A stretch of 64,000 nucleotides of DNA from Anaerolineae bacterium (GTDB lineage: Bacteria > Chloroflexota > Anaerolineae > Aggregatilineales > UBA2796). The stretch is taken from NCBI GenBank assembly GCA_019637615.1, contig JAHBVJ010000033.1:1-64000 (forward strand), given 5' to 3'. The notes below the pieces were generated by a model. That model saw only the letters and a list, made by a program, of their open reading frames with translations. It had not been told where the DNA came from and searched no databases. Made by a program: the position numbers and the translations under genes. Positions 25,972 to 33,479 of this stretch are shown here, one piece after another; the first letter of the stretch is position 1; every line of letters begins with the position of its first letter.

Positions 25972-26022
25972 GAAATTTAACCTGTTCAAATTTTCTCAAT
26001 CAATCAGAAAACGCTTAACTAC

Positions 26023-26052
26023 TTGACAAACCCTTCCGCTTTATGTTTTACT
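26023..26052 (+). promoter_or_regulatory. Probable promoter of the LacI gene
   Basis: TTGACA at 26023-26028 with TTTACT at 26047-26052 (18-bp spacer). The -10 is imperfect. The LacI-type operator at 26064-26077 begins 12 bp downstream of the -10, over the expected transcription start, which fits repression. Confidence 0.55.
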
Positions 26053-26063
26053 ATAGCCATAAA

Positions 26064-26077
26064 TTGAACCGCTTCAA
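26064..26077. promoter_or_regulatory. LacI-family operator 1
   Basis: TTGAACCGCTTCAA: half sites TTGAA and TTCAA around a central CG, the classic LacI-family symmetry; the flanks extend it to AATTGAACCGCTTCAATT (26062-26079). It lies just ahead of the regulator gene. An identical 14-mer is at 27143-27156 ahead of the binding-protein gene. Confidence 0.8.
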
Positions 26078-26097
26078 TTATTGTTTTGGTGTTATTG

Positions 26098-27126
26098 ATG
26101 TCTACAATCCGCGATGTTGCCCGTCATGCCAATGTCTCTACCGGAACAGTCTCCAATGTTCTGAACGGCAGCCCGCTCGTCAAAGAAGAGACGCGTCGCC
26201 GAGTCATGGCAGCGATTGAGGAATTGGGCTTTCACCCGACGGCAGCAGCGCGCAGCCTGAGCACCCAACGCACCAATACCATCGGCCTGATCCGCACTGA
26301 ATTACGCCCACACAGCCATCACATCGAAACTGACCCCATTGTGCTCGACCTGATTGACGGTATCGCGGATGCGGCGGTAGACAGCAGTATCGGTTTGACG
26401 TTCTGGACGATCCCCGTCGGCCCGCAAGAGATGGAACTTTACAAACGCCTCGTCAGTAGCCGCCAGATCGACGGACTGATCATCTTCGCACTGCGCCAGA
26501 ACGACCCGCGCGTCACGTATTTGCAGGATCAGGGCTTCCCATTCGTCAGCTTTGGTCGGCTCGATCCGCAAGAAGGGCATCACTGGATCGACGTGGACGG
26601 CGCAGCGGGCATCGAGTTGGCGGTTCAGCATGTGGCGGAACTCGGTCATCAACGGATCGGGTATCTGTCGCCGCCGAATGAACAGTACCTGACCCGCCAG
26701 CGTTGGGATGGCTTCGTGCGGGGGATGGATGCGGCAAAGCTGCCGATCCAGCGTGCGCTCGTGTACGAAGGCGACTTTAGCGAGCAATCCGGACAGCTTG
26801 GCACCCATTATTTTCTCGATCAGGCACAGCCGCCTACCGCCATCATTTGTAACAATGATCGGATGGCCTTCGGCGCGATGCGTGCGATTCAGGCGCGCGG
26901 GTTGACCGTTGGCAAGGACATTTCCGTCGTCGGCTTCGATGATATTCCCTTGGCACGTTACAGCCATCCGCCGTTGACCACCTTGAGTCAGCCTATCCAC
27001 GAGATCGGCAAGATGCTTTTCAGCTTGTTGATGTCGCTCATCAATCGAGAACCTCTCGAGTCGCGTGGTGACCGCTTGTTGACGCCAGAACTGCAAGTTC
27101 GTCAATCAACTGGTTCGCCCCGGTAG
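26098..27126 (+). CDS. LacI-family transcriptional regulator
   Basis: 342 residues. The N-terminal helix-turn-helix is TIRDVARHANVSTGTVSNVLNGSP, with the hinge helix containing ARSLSTQRTN. The periplasmic-binding-like domain shows NTIGLIRTE, LVSSRQIDGLIIF, GHQRIGYLSPP and ICNNDRMAFGAMRA. I choose ATG 26098; the TTG at 26086 has no family support. Two identical operators, one ahead of this gene and one ahead of the importer genes, indicate that it represses itself and the dextran-type operon, released by an imported sugar. The ribosome site is weak, consistent with low expression. Confidence 0.93.
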   Translation: MSTIRDVARHANVSTGTVSNVLNGSPLVKEETRRRVMAAIEELGFHPTAAARSLSTQRTNTIGLIRTELRPHSHHIETDPIVLDLIDGIADAAVDSSIGLTFWTIPVGPQEMELYKRLVSSRQIDGLIIFALRQNDPRVTYLQDQGFPFVSFGRLDPQEGHHWIDVDGAAGIELAVQHVAELGHQRIGYLSPPNEQYLTRQRWDGFVRGMDAAKLPIQRALVYEGDFSEQSGQLGTHYFLDQAQPPTAIICNNDRMAFGAMRAIQARGLTVGKDISVVGFDDIPLARYSHPPLTTLSQPIHEIGKMLFSLLMSLINREPLESRGDRLLTPELQVRQSTGSPR

Positions 27127-27142
27127 TTTTTTTAAGTACGAA

Positions 27143-27156
27143 TTGAACCGCTTCAA
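27143..27156. promoter_or_regulatory. LacI-family operator 2
   Basis: A second copy of TTGAACCGCTTCAA, 80 bp ahead of the binding-protein gene start. The preceding AATTGAACC is also identical to operator 1. Its presence in front of both regulator and target operon is strong evidence for specific control. Confidence 0.82.
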
Positions 27157-27235
27157 AGGAGGATCGCACTGTACCAACCCACCGTTCGCCAGAATATCCG
27201 TTATTACCTGTTCAGTTCTTACGCAGGAGTTGAAA

Positions 27236-28477
27236 ATGAAGACTAAATTGCTGCTCGTTCTCGTTTTAGCTTTGTCCTTGATGGTGGTGCGCGTCCCCAG
27301 CGCCTCCGCACAAGATACCGTCACGATCAAGTTCTGGCACACGTACAACGAAGTCTCGCCGGAAAACAAGACGCTGACCGACACGTTGATCCCGCTGTTC
27401 GAAAAAGATCACCCGAATATCAAGGTCGAGTCCGTCCCCTATCCGTATGACGGCTTCCGTCAAGCGCTGCTGACTTCCGCTGCTGGCGGCGAAGGCCCCG
27501 ATCTGGTGCGCTTGGACATCATCTGGTCGCCAGAGTTCGCCAAGCAGGGCATCATCATGAACCTGAGCGAGAAAATGCCCGACTTCAAGGACTTCGCGGA
27601 TAAGGTATTCCCCGGCCCGCTGTCCACCAACGCTTACGATGGCGCGTACTATGGCCTGCCGCTGGACACCAACACTCGCGTGCTGATCTACAATCAGGAA
27701 CTGCTGGATAAGGCTGGCATCAAGGCCCCGCAGACGATTGACGACATGAAGGCAAGCTGCGAAGCCGTGACCAAGTTGGGCGAAGGCAATTACCTGTTCA
27801 GCGATGGCGGCACCTCCGGCTGGAACCTGCTGCCGTGGATCTGGAGCTTTGGTGGCGACATCACCGACGACAAGATGACCACCGCGACTGGCTACGTGAA
27901 CGGTGAAAAGACCGTCGCCGCGATCCAATTCTTGCACGACATGATCGCCAACAAGTGCTTCTCTGATGGTTTCATCGGCAGCGGCATCGACACATGGGGC
28001 GGCTACTTCGGTGGCACCATCGGCTCGATGCTGGAAGGCCCGTGGCTGTACCCGACCGCTGAAAGTCAATATCCTAACTTCAAAGTTAGCGCGGAATTGA
28101 TGCCAGCAGGTGAGGGCGGTCACGTCTCCGTCGTCGGTGGCGAGAATATCGTGGTGGCTGCCAACAGCGCTCATACGGACGCGGCGCTGGAATTCCTGCG
28201 CTTCACGCAGAGTGACACCTATCAGTTGGAAATGTCCAAGGTTGGTCAATTGACGGTGTTGAGCGGCCTTCTGAAGAACGAGTACTTCACCAACCATCCG
28301 TATTACGGCGTGTTCCTTGAGCAATTGCAAACCGCCCGTGCCCGCACCCCGCACCCGCGCTACAACGAGATCGAAACGGCGTTGAGCGATGCGGCGCAGT
28401 TGGCGCTGCGTGGCGAGGCGACGGCTCAGGAAGCGATGGACGCGGCTGCCGAGGCAATCGACGCGCTGCTAAAGTAG
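27236..28477 (+). CDS. Sugar ABC transporter substrate-binding protein (maltose-type)
   Basis: 413 residues. Signal peptide MKTKLLLVLVLALSLMVV with cleavage near SASAQ; the mature start TVTIKFWHTY is typical. Other marks: GEGPDLVRLD, GLPLDTNTRVLIYNQELLDKAG and the WNLLPWIW and GGENIV segments that line the sugar cleft in maltodextrin-type proteins. GCAGGAG stands ahead of ATG 27236. With GH66 and GH15 enzymes in the same operon, isomalto-oligosaccharides are the expected ligand. A nested palindromic repeat follows the stop. Confidence 0.92.
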   Translation: MKTKLLLVLVLALSLMVVRVPSASAQDTVTIKFWHTYNEVSPENKTLTDTLIPLFEKDHPNIKVESVPYPYDGFRQALLTSAAGGEGPDLVRLDIIWSPEFAKQGIIMNLSEKMPDFKDFADKVFPGPLSTNAYDGAYYGLPLDTNTRVLIYNQELLDKAGIKAPQTIDDMKASCEAVTKLGEGNYLFSDGGTSGWNLLPWIWSFGGDITDDKMTTATGYVNGEKTVAAIQFLHDMIANKCFSDGFIGSGIDTWGGYFGGTIGSMLEGPWLYPTAESQYPNFKVSAELMPAGEGGHVSVVGGENIVVAANSAHTDAALEFLRFTQSDTYQLEMSKVGQLTVLSGLLKNEYFTNHPYYGVFLEQLQTARARTPHPRYNEIETALSDAAQLALRGEATAQEAMDAAAEAIDALLK

Positions 28478-28539
28478 AACCACTGAGTAGCACCGCCGAA
28501 GACAAGGGTGGTTACACTAGTAGCAGCATGGCTGCGCGT

Positions 28540-28606
28540 GGGTTAGGAACCCACCCCTACGACATCGGAACAACATGCTAGCACCGTAGGGGCGGGTGCC
28601 TAACCC
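28540..28606. repeat. Nested palindromic repeat between binding protein and permease
   Basis: Arms GGGTTAGGAACCCACCCCTAC (split here as 28540-28560) and its near complement at 28586-28606 match at 19 of 21 positions around a 25-nt loop. Each arm is itself a small hairpin (GTGGGTT..AACCCAC and GGCGGGT..ACCCGCC). It looks like a dispersed intergenic palindrome rather than a simple terminator, but it stands exactly where the other two importer operons have hairpins. Confidence 0.7.
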
Positions 28607-28675
28607 GCCCAGCAATGGACAAGCTGCTGCTTGCGCCGCCACCCTTGTTCGGTCATTTTAAAGAGATTTCTTGTT

Positions 28676-29629
28676 ATGGCTACCCAATTACGAACGTTAC
28701 CAGCCGCCGCCCGTGTACGCAGTCAACACCAACAGCGCGGGAAACCCTACTATCGATGGTACGTGCCCTATTTATTCCTGATTCCGGGACTGGCGTTGTA
28801 TCTGCTGTGGACGGTGTATCCACTGTTCTACCAGTTGTACATTAGCTTTTTCGATTGGAAGATCATCCCCGGTCAGGAGAGCGTATTCGTCGGGCTGGCG
28901 AATTATCAGCGCGCGTTCGCGGATAAGACGTTCTGGCTGGCGATGCGCAACACGGCGGGCTATGCTGTGATCACGGTGTTCGGGCAGCTCATCGGCGGGC
29001 TGGCGCTGGCGATTTTGGTCAACCGCGTGATCACTGGCAAGCGATTCTTCCGCACGGTGTACTATCTGCCCGTGGTAACGTCATGGGTGGTCGTCAGTTT
29101 TCTGTTCATCTACCTATTCAACCCCGGCGAAGCGGGCGTGATCAACTCCGTGTTGATGCGCTTGGGCATCCTGAGCAAGCCGGTATCGTGGATGGCAAGC
29201 AGCGATACGGCATGGGTCGCCATCAACAGTCTGGGCATCTGGAAGGGCATCGGCTGGGCGATGGTGATCTTCCTCGCCGCGCTGCAAAGCATCCCGACCG
29301 AGCTGTATGAGGCGGGCGCGATTGACGGCGCGAACGAGTTCCAGCGCTTGCTGTACCTGACGCTGCCATTGATCCGGCGCACGGTATTGTTCGTGGTGGT
29401 GGCGCTGATGATCGGCGGTTTTCAGGTGTTCCTGTCCGTGCTGATCCTGACGGGCGGCGGGCCATTGCACCGCACCGAAGTCGCGCTGACCTACATGTTC
29501 GATCAATCCTTCGGGAATCTCCAATTCGGCTACGGCGCGGCGCTCAGTTACATCCTCGCCATCGTGATCGTGATCGTCAGCGTGTTGCAAACGCGGCTGT
29601 TTGGTCGCCGCCAAGAAGTGGAGTTTTAG
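28676..29629 (+). CDS. Sugar ABC transporter permease (MalF-like)
   Basis: 317 residues, six predicted membrane helices preceded by a basic 30-residue cytoplasmic tail. The EAA loop reads YEAGAIDGANEFQRLLYLTLP. ATG 28676 begins MATQLRTLPAA; a longer frame from 28631 runs into the intergenic repeat region. Partner of the next gene, two bases on. Confidence 0.9.
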   Translation: MATQLRTLPAAARVRSQHQQRGKPYYRWYVPYLFLIPGLALYLLWTVYPLFYQLYISFFDWKIIPGQESVFVGLANYQRAFADKTFWLAMRNTAGYAVITVFGQLIGGLALAILVNRVITGKRFFRTVYYLPVVTSWVVVSFLFIYLFNPGEAGVINSVLMRLGILSKPVSWMASSDTAWVAINSLGIWKGIGWAMVIFLAALQSIPTELYEAGAIDGANEFQRLLYLTLPLIRRTVLFVVVALMIGGFQVFLSVLILTGGGPLHRTEVALTYMFDQSFGNLQFGYGAALSYILAIVIVIVSVLQTRLFGRRQEVEF

Positions 29630-29631
29630 CC

Positions 29632-30477
29632 ATGATCGCTACCTCACGCAGTCAACAGCGGCTGTTCAACATCATCGTTTTTCTGGTGCTGTGCGCGGGC
29701 GTCATGATCGCGGCAACCCCCCTCCTGTACATGGTTTCGACGGCTTTCAAGGGCGCGGCCTACGTGCAAGAAATTCCACCGCGCTTGATCCCGGAGACAG
29801 TCACGCTGGAAAACTTCGAGCAAGCCTTCACCAGCCGCAACTTCGGACGGGCACTGCTCAACAGCGCGTTCGTGGCGATTTCTACGGCGCTTTTGGTCAC
29901 GGCCTTGGCCTCGATGATGGCGTATAGCTTCGCCCGTTTCGAATTCCGGGGCAAGGGCGCGATCTACGCGATGCTGCTGATCATGCTGATGATTCCCGGC
30001 GTCGTGCTGCTCATCCCGCAGTTCATCCTCGCCAAGAATTTGGGCTTGATGAACAGCCTGCCGGGGCTGATTCTGGTATACAGCGCTGGGCCGCTGGCGT
30101 TTAACACGTTCATGCTGCGCGGCTTCTTCGAGAATTTGCCGCGTGAACTCGAAGAATCGGCTATTATTGACGGCGCGAATTCGCTGACCGTGTTCTGGCG
30201 GATCATGCTGCCGTTGGCTGCGCCCGCCATCAGCACCGTCGCCGTGTTCAGTTTTCTGGGCGCGTGGGATGAATATGTGCTGGCGCTCAATTTCCTGACG
30301 GATGAGAGTTTGCGCACGCTGCCCATCGCCATCGCCAACTTCCGGGGCGCACATTCGACCAATTGGGGGTTGGTGTTCGCGGGGTCGCTGACGGCAGTGA
30401 TCCCGACCGTGCTGCTGTTCGTGTTTTTCCAGCGTTATTTCATTCAGGGTATCACGACGGGAGCGGTACGCGGATGA
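29632..30477 (+). CDS. Sugar ABC transporter permease (MalG-like)
   Basis: 281 residues with six predicted membrane segments and the EAA loop LEESAIIDGANSLTVFWRIMLP. It ends QGITTGAVRG. Its stop overlaps the GH66 start (ATGA), so enzyme synthesis is tied to that of the transporter. Confidence 0.9.
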   Translation: MIATSRSQQRLFNIIVFLVLCAGVMIAATPLLYMVSTAFKGAAYVQEIPPRLIPETVTLENFEQAFTSRNFGRALLNSAFVAISTALLVTALASMMAYSFARFEFRGKGAIYAMLLIMLMIPGVVLLIPQFILAKNLGLMNSLPGLILVYSAGPLAFNTFMLRGFFENLPRELEESAIIDGANSLTVFWRIMLPLAAPAISTVAVFSFLGAWDEYVLALNFLTDESLRTLPIAIANFRGAHSTNWGLVFAGSLTAVIPTVLLFVFFQRYFIQGITTGAVRG

Positions 30478-32198
30478 GCAGCTTGCTGCATCGACCACCG
30501 TTCCTCAACTACGCGTTTATCATCGGTTTGCTGATTAGTCTAATTATGCAAGGTCAAGGGGGCATTGTGTTCGCTGTCGATACGACCATTCAGGTAGTGC
30601 CAGATCAAAGCTTTTACCGTCCCGGCGAGGTCGTCCGGCTGGATGTGAAGATCACGAACGGCGCACGGATCGAGGCGCAGGTGCTGTATCTGAATACCCC
30701 CCTCACGACGCTGACCGCCGTACCCGCCAATGGACACGCCGAATTAACGTGGATGCCGCCTGCCGAGGCACCGCGCGGCTATGGCTTGATCGTGAATGTG
30801 CTGGATGAGGGCGGGCGTGTGCTTGCTACGCAGACAAGCGCCTTCGACGTGCTGAAGCACTGGATGGACGCACCGCGTTATGGCTTCTTCAGTGATTTCA
30901 CACCAGCCCGCGACAACGACGCGGCGACGACGGATTGGCTGCTGCGGCATCACATCAACGGCTTGCAGTTCTACGATTGGCAGTACCGCTGGGAAGACCT
31001 GCTGCCCGATTCCGATATATTCCATGACGGCCTGGGGCGTCCGCAGTCGATGGCAACGGTGCGCCACCTGATCGATCTTGTGCATAAGCTGAACGTAGCA
31101 GCGATGCCTTACACCGCGATCTACGGCGCATCGTGGGCTTACGCGAACCAGCATCCAGCGTGGCAGCTTTACTCGGCAAGCAAGCAACCCTTCGAATTTG
31201 GCGATCATCTGATCGGAATCATGGATGCGACACCGGGATCGCCGTGGAATCAACATTTGATGGGCGAATTCGCGGATGTGCTGGATAACACCGCCTTCGA
31301 CGGCATTCACGTCGATCAATATGGATCGCCCAAGCGCGGTTTCGACGTGAACGGCAACCCCGTCGATTACGCCAAGGTGATGCCGCTGTTCGCGGATCAG
31401 ACGGCTGCGCTGGTGGATCAGAAGCGTGGTGATGAGGGCGTGGCGCTGTTCAACTGCGTCGGCAACTGGCCTATCGAAGCGATTGCGCCGTCACAGGTGG
31501 ATGCCGCTTACATCGAGGTGTGGCCTCCGTATAACGACTATCTCGACCTCAACCGGATCATCACTAACGCACAAAAAATCGGCGGCAACAAGCCCGTGAT
31601 CCTTGCGGCGTATATTTCGCCAGCACGGCATATCAATTGGCAGCTCTCCAACGCGGTGATTTACGCCAGCGGCGGCTACCACATCGAGACGGGCGAACCG
31701 GGATCGATGCTGGCTGATCCGTACTTCCCGAAATTCGGGCAGATCAGCGAGGATCAGCAAGCGGTGTTCGGGCGCTACTACGATTTCTTGGTGCGCTACG
31801 AGAATGTGCTGTCGATCAAGACGATGGCAGGTACGGCGGAACGGCGTGGTCAGGTCGATCTCGGTACGCTGCGCACGACAGGGTTGTACGCCAAAGATCA
31901 TGTCGTGCCGATCATCCGTACGGGCGCGGATTTTGAGACGATCAGCTTGATCAACTTCGTGGGGATCGACGTTTCCCACTGGAACGGCGAAACGAGCGTC
32001 CCGCCGACGCCGCAGACCGACATCCGCGTAACCTTGCCAGTTTCCCGCGCCGTCAAACAGGTGTGGGTCGCCTCGCCAGATGATCCGGCGACGATGAACG
32101 CCACCGCGCTGCCCTTTAGCGTGGATGATGGCACCTTGAAATTCACCTTACCGACCCTCGCCTACTGGAACATGATCGTCGTGGAGTACACCAGCTAA
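30474..32198 (+). CDS. Glycoside hydrolase family 66 dextranase-like enzyme
   Basis: 574 residues. An N-terminal hydrophobic segment (about 12-34, ending GIVFAVD) serves as signal peptide or anchor, then an immunoglobulin-like domain with DQSFYRPGEVV, then the barrel with YGFFSDFTP, INGLQFYDWQYRWE, MPYTAIYGAS. The nucleophile is predicted as Asp281 in IHVDQYG and the acid as Glu348 in YIEVWPP, the two GH66 signatures at the right distance. GH66 enzymes cut alpha-1,6-glucan (dextran) or make cyclic isomalto-oligosaccharides; no extra glucanotransferase domain is seen, so dextranase is more likely. It would act outside the membrane and feed the importer. Confidence 0.87.
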   Translation: MSSLLHRPPFLNYAFIIGLLISLIMQGQGGIVFAVDTTIQVVPDQSFYRPGEVVRLDVKITNGARIEAQVLYLNTPLTTLTAVPANGHAELTWMPPAEAPRGYGLIVNVLDEGGRVLATQTSAFDVLKHWMDAPRYGFFSDFTPARDNDAATTDWLLRHHINGLQFYDWQYRWEDLLPDSDIFHDGLGRPQSMATVRHLIDLVHKLNVAAMPYTAIYGASWAYANQHPAWQLYSASKQPFEFGDHLIGIMDATPGSPWNQHLMGEFADVLDNTAFDGIHVDQYGSPKRGFDVNGNPVDYAKVMPLFADQTAALVDQKRGDEGVALFNCVGNWPIEAIAPSQVDAAYIEVWPPYNDYLDLNRIITNAQKIGGNKPVILAAYISPARHINWQLSNAVIYASGGYHIETGEPGSMLADPYFPKFGQISEDQQAVFGRYYDFLVRYENVLSIKTMAGTAERRGQVDLGTLRTTGLYAKDHVVPIIRTGADFETISLINFVGIDVSHWNGETSVPPTPQTDIRVTLPVSRAVKQVWVASPDDPATMNATALPFSVDDGTLKFTLPTLAYWNMIVVEYTS

Positions 32199-33346
32199 TG
32201 ACAACGCCAAGCAGTTCGCCCTTTATCGCACTAGATAGCCTTCATCACCGCAGTCAGCAGGTGATCCTCGATAACCAGCAGCCGGGTGGCGGTTATCTGG
32301 CTTGCCCCGTCATGCCGGATTATCAATATTCGTGGTTCCGCGATGGTGCGTTCATCAGCTACGCGCTGACGCTGGACGGGCGCGACTTCCCGATCCAGCA
32401 TCGCGTCGGGTTCGCGGCGCAGTGGGACAGCGCGGGCAACTTTCACGAGTGGTGTACGCGCATGGTCAATCAGCGCGCCGAGGCATTGGAACGCACGATC
32501 CGGCGCGCGCAAAACGGCGAGCCGTTGGTGCTGGAAGATACGCTCAATGCCCGTTATCAGGTGCAGGGCATGGAAGGGCCGAACGACTGGCCTGAGTTTC
32601 AGTTGGATGGCCCCGGTTTGTGGTTGTGGTCGTTGGCAAAATATGTCGAAGTTTGCCGCATCAGCCCACTGCCGACCTCGTGGGAAGCCGCCATCACCTT
32701 GACGGCGCGTTATCTGAGCGCGGTGTGGCGCACGCCCTGTTATGACGCGTGGGAGGAGCGTGGTGATGCTGTGCATGTGAGCACCTTGACGGCGATCTAC
32801 GCGGGGCTGAACGCGGCGGAACGGTTGATGCCACAGCTTGACTTCGCTCAGACGCGACAAACGATCAAAGAATACATCCTGACGCAAGGATTGACGCCGA
32901 CGGGCGAACTCGCCAAATCCATCGGGGTGGACATGGTAGATGCCAATCTGCTGATGGCGGCGCTGCCCGAAGGCGGCATGCTGGCTCCCGATGATCCGCT
33001 GATGGTGCGCACCGTCGCTCGTATCGAGCGCGATCTACTGGCGGAACAACACGGCGTGCATCGTCATGTCGAGGATACCTATTACGGTGGCGGCGCGTGG
33101 GTGCTGCTCGGTCTGTGGTTGGCATGGTACAAAACGCAGGTAGGTGACCCTGAGCGCGCGCGTGAATTACTCACATGGGCGGAAGCGCATGCCGACGCCG
33201 AAGGCAACCTGCCGGAACAGTGCAATCACGCGATGTTCGCGCCGAGTTTCTACGAGGGTTGGGTCAAGCTGCGCGGGGAAATCGCGAATCCGCTGTTATG
33301 GACGCACGCGAAATATCTGTTGGTGCTGAACGCGCTCCGGAAGTAG
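32198..33346 (+). CDS. Glycoside hydrolase family 15 glucohydrolase-like enzyme
   Basis: 382 residues, essentially only the (alpha/alpha)6 catalytic barrel without the N-terminal beta domain that many bacterial GH15 enzymes carry. The family mark YQYSWFRDGAF is near residue 45, EGPNDWPEFQLDGPGLWLW contributes the acid-side loop, and NLPEQ late in the chain supplies the predicted base Glu. GH15 enzymes release glucose from alpha-1,4 or alpha-1,6 chain ends; in this operon the alpha-1,6 (glucodextranase/isomaltase-like) role fits. No signal peptide, hence cytoplasmic. The start shares one base with the GH66 stop (TAATG). A terminator follows at 33411. Confidence 0.85.
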   Translation: MTTPSSSPFIALDSLHHRSQQVILDNQQPGGGYLACPVMPDYQYSWFRDGAFISYALTLDGRDFPIQHRVGFAAQWDSAGNFHEWCTRMVNQRAEALERTIRRAQNGEPLVLEDTLNARYQVQGMEGPNDWPEFQLDGPGLWLWSLAKYVEVCRISPLPTSWEAAITLTARYLSAVWRTPCYDAWEERGDAVHVSTLTAIYAGLNAAERLMPQLDFAQTRQTIKEYILTQGLTPTGELAKSIGVDMVDANLLMAALPEGGMLAPDDPLMVRTVARIERDLLAEQHGVHRHVEDTYYGGGAWVLLGLWLAWYKTQVGDPERARELLTWAEAHADAEGNLPEQCNHAMFAPSFYEGWVKLRGEIANPLLWTHAKYLLVLNALRK

Positions 33347-33410
33347 CTTGCCTTTATAAAATACCTCGCTTGAAATTTTGTGACTCACAATTGAATGAAG
33401 AAATGGTACA

Positions 33411-33450
33411 CTGGCGTTAGTTCCACACGAACCCAAACGCCAGTTTTTTT
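33411..33450 (+). terminator. Rho-independent terminator of the dextran-type operon
   Basis: CTGGCGTT at 33411-33418 pairs with AACGCCAG at 33436-33443 (17-nt loop) and is followed at once by seven T. It separates the sugar operon from the ABC exporter genes. Confidence 0.85.
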
Positions 33451-33479
33451 GTTTGAGCCACATCAAGGACAGTGAGGGT

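Noticed and set aside
27266..28354. 362-codon minus-strand frame
   Set aside because: Antisense to the dextran-locus binding protein; no start signal or recognisable domain.
33378..33390. CRP-like site TTGTGACTCACAA before the ABC-cNMP gene
   Set aside because: The half sites are only one base apart instead of six, so CRP could not bind in its normal way; tempting only because of the cNMP domains.
33411..33443. TACACT near 33407 as promoter -10 of the ABC-cNMP gene
   Set aside because: No -35 at a workable distance, and the transcript would begin inside a strong terminator hairpin.
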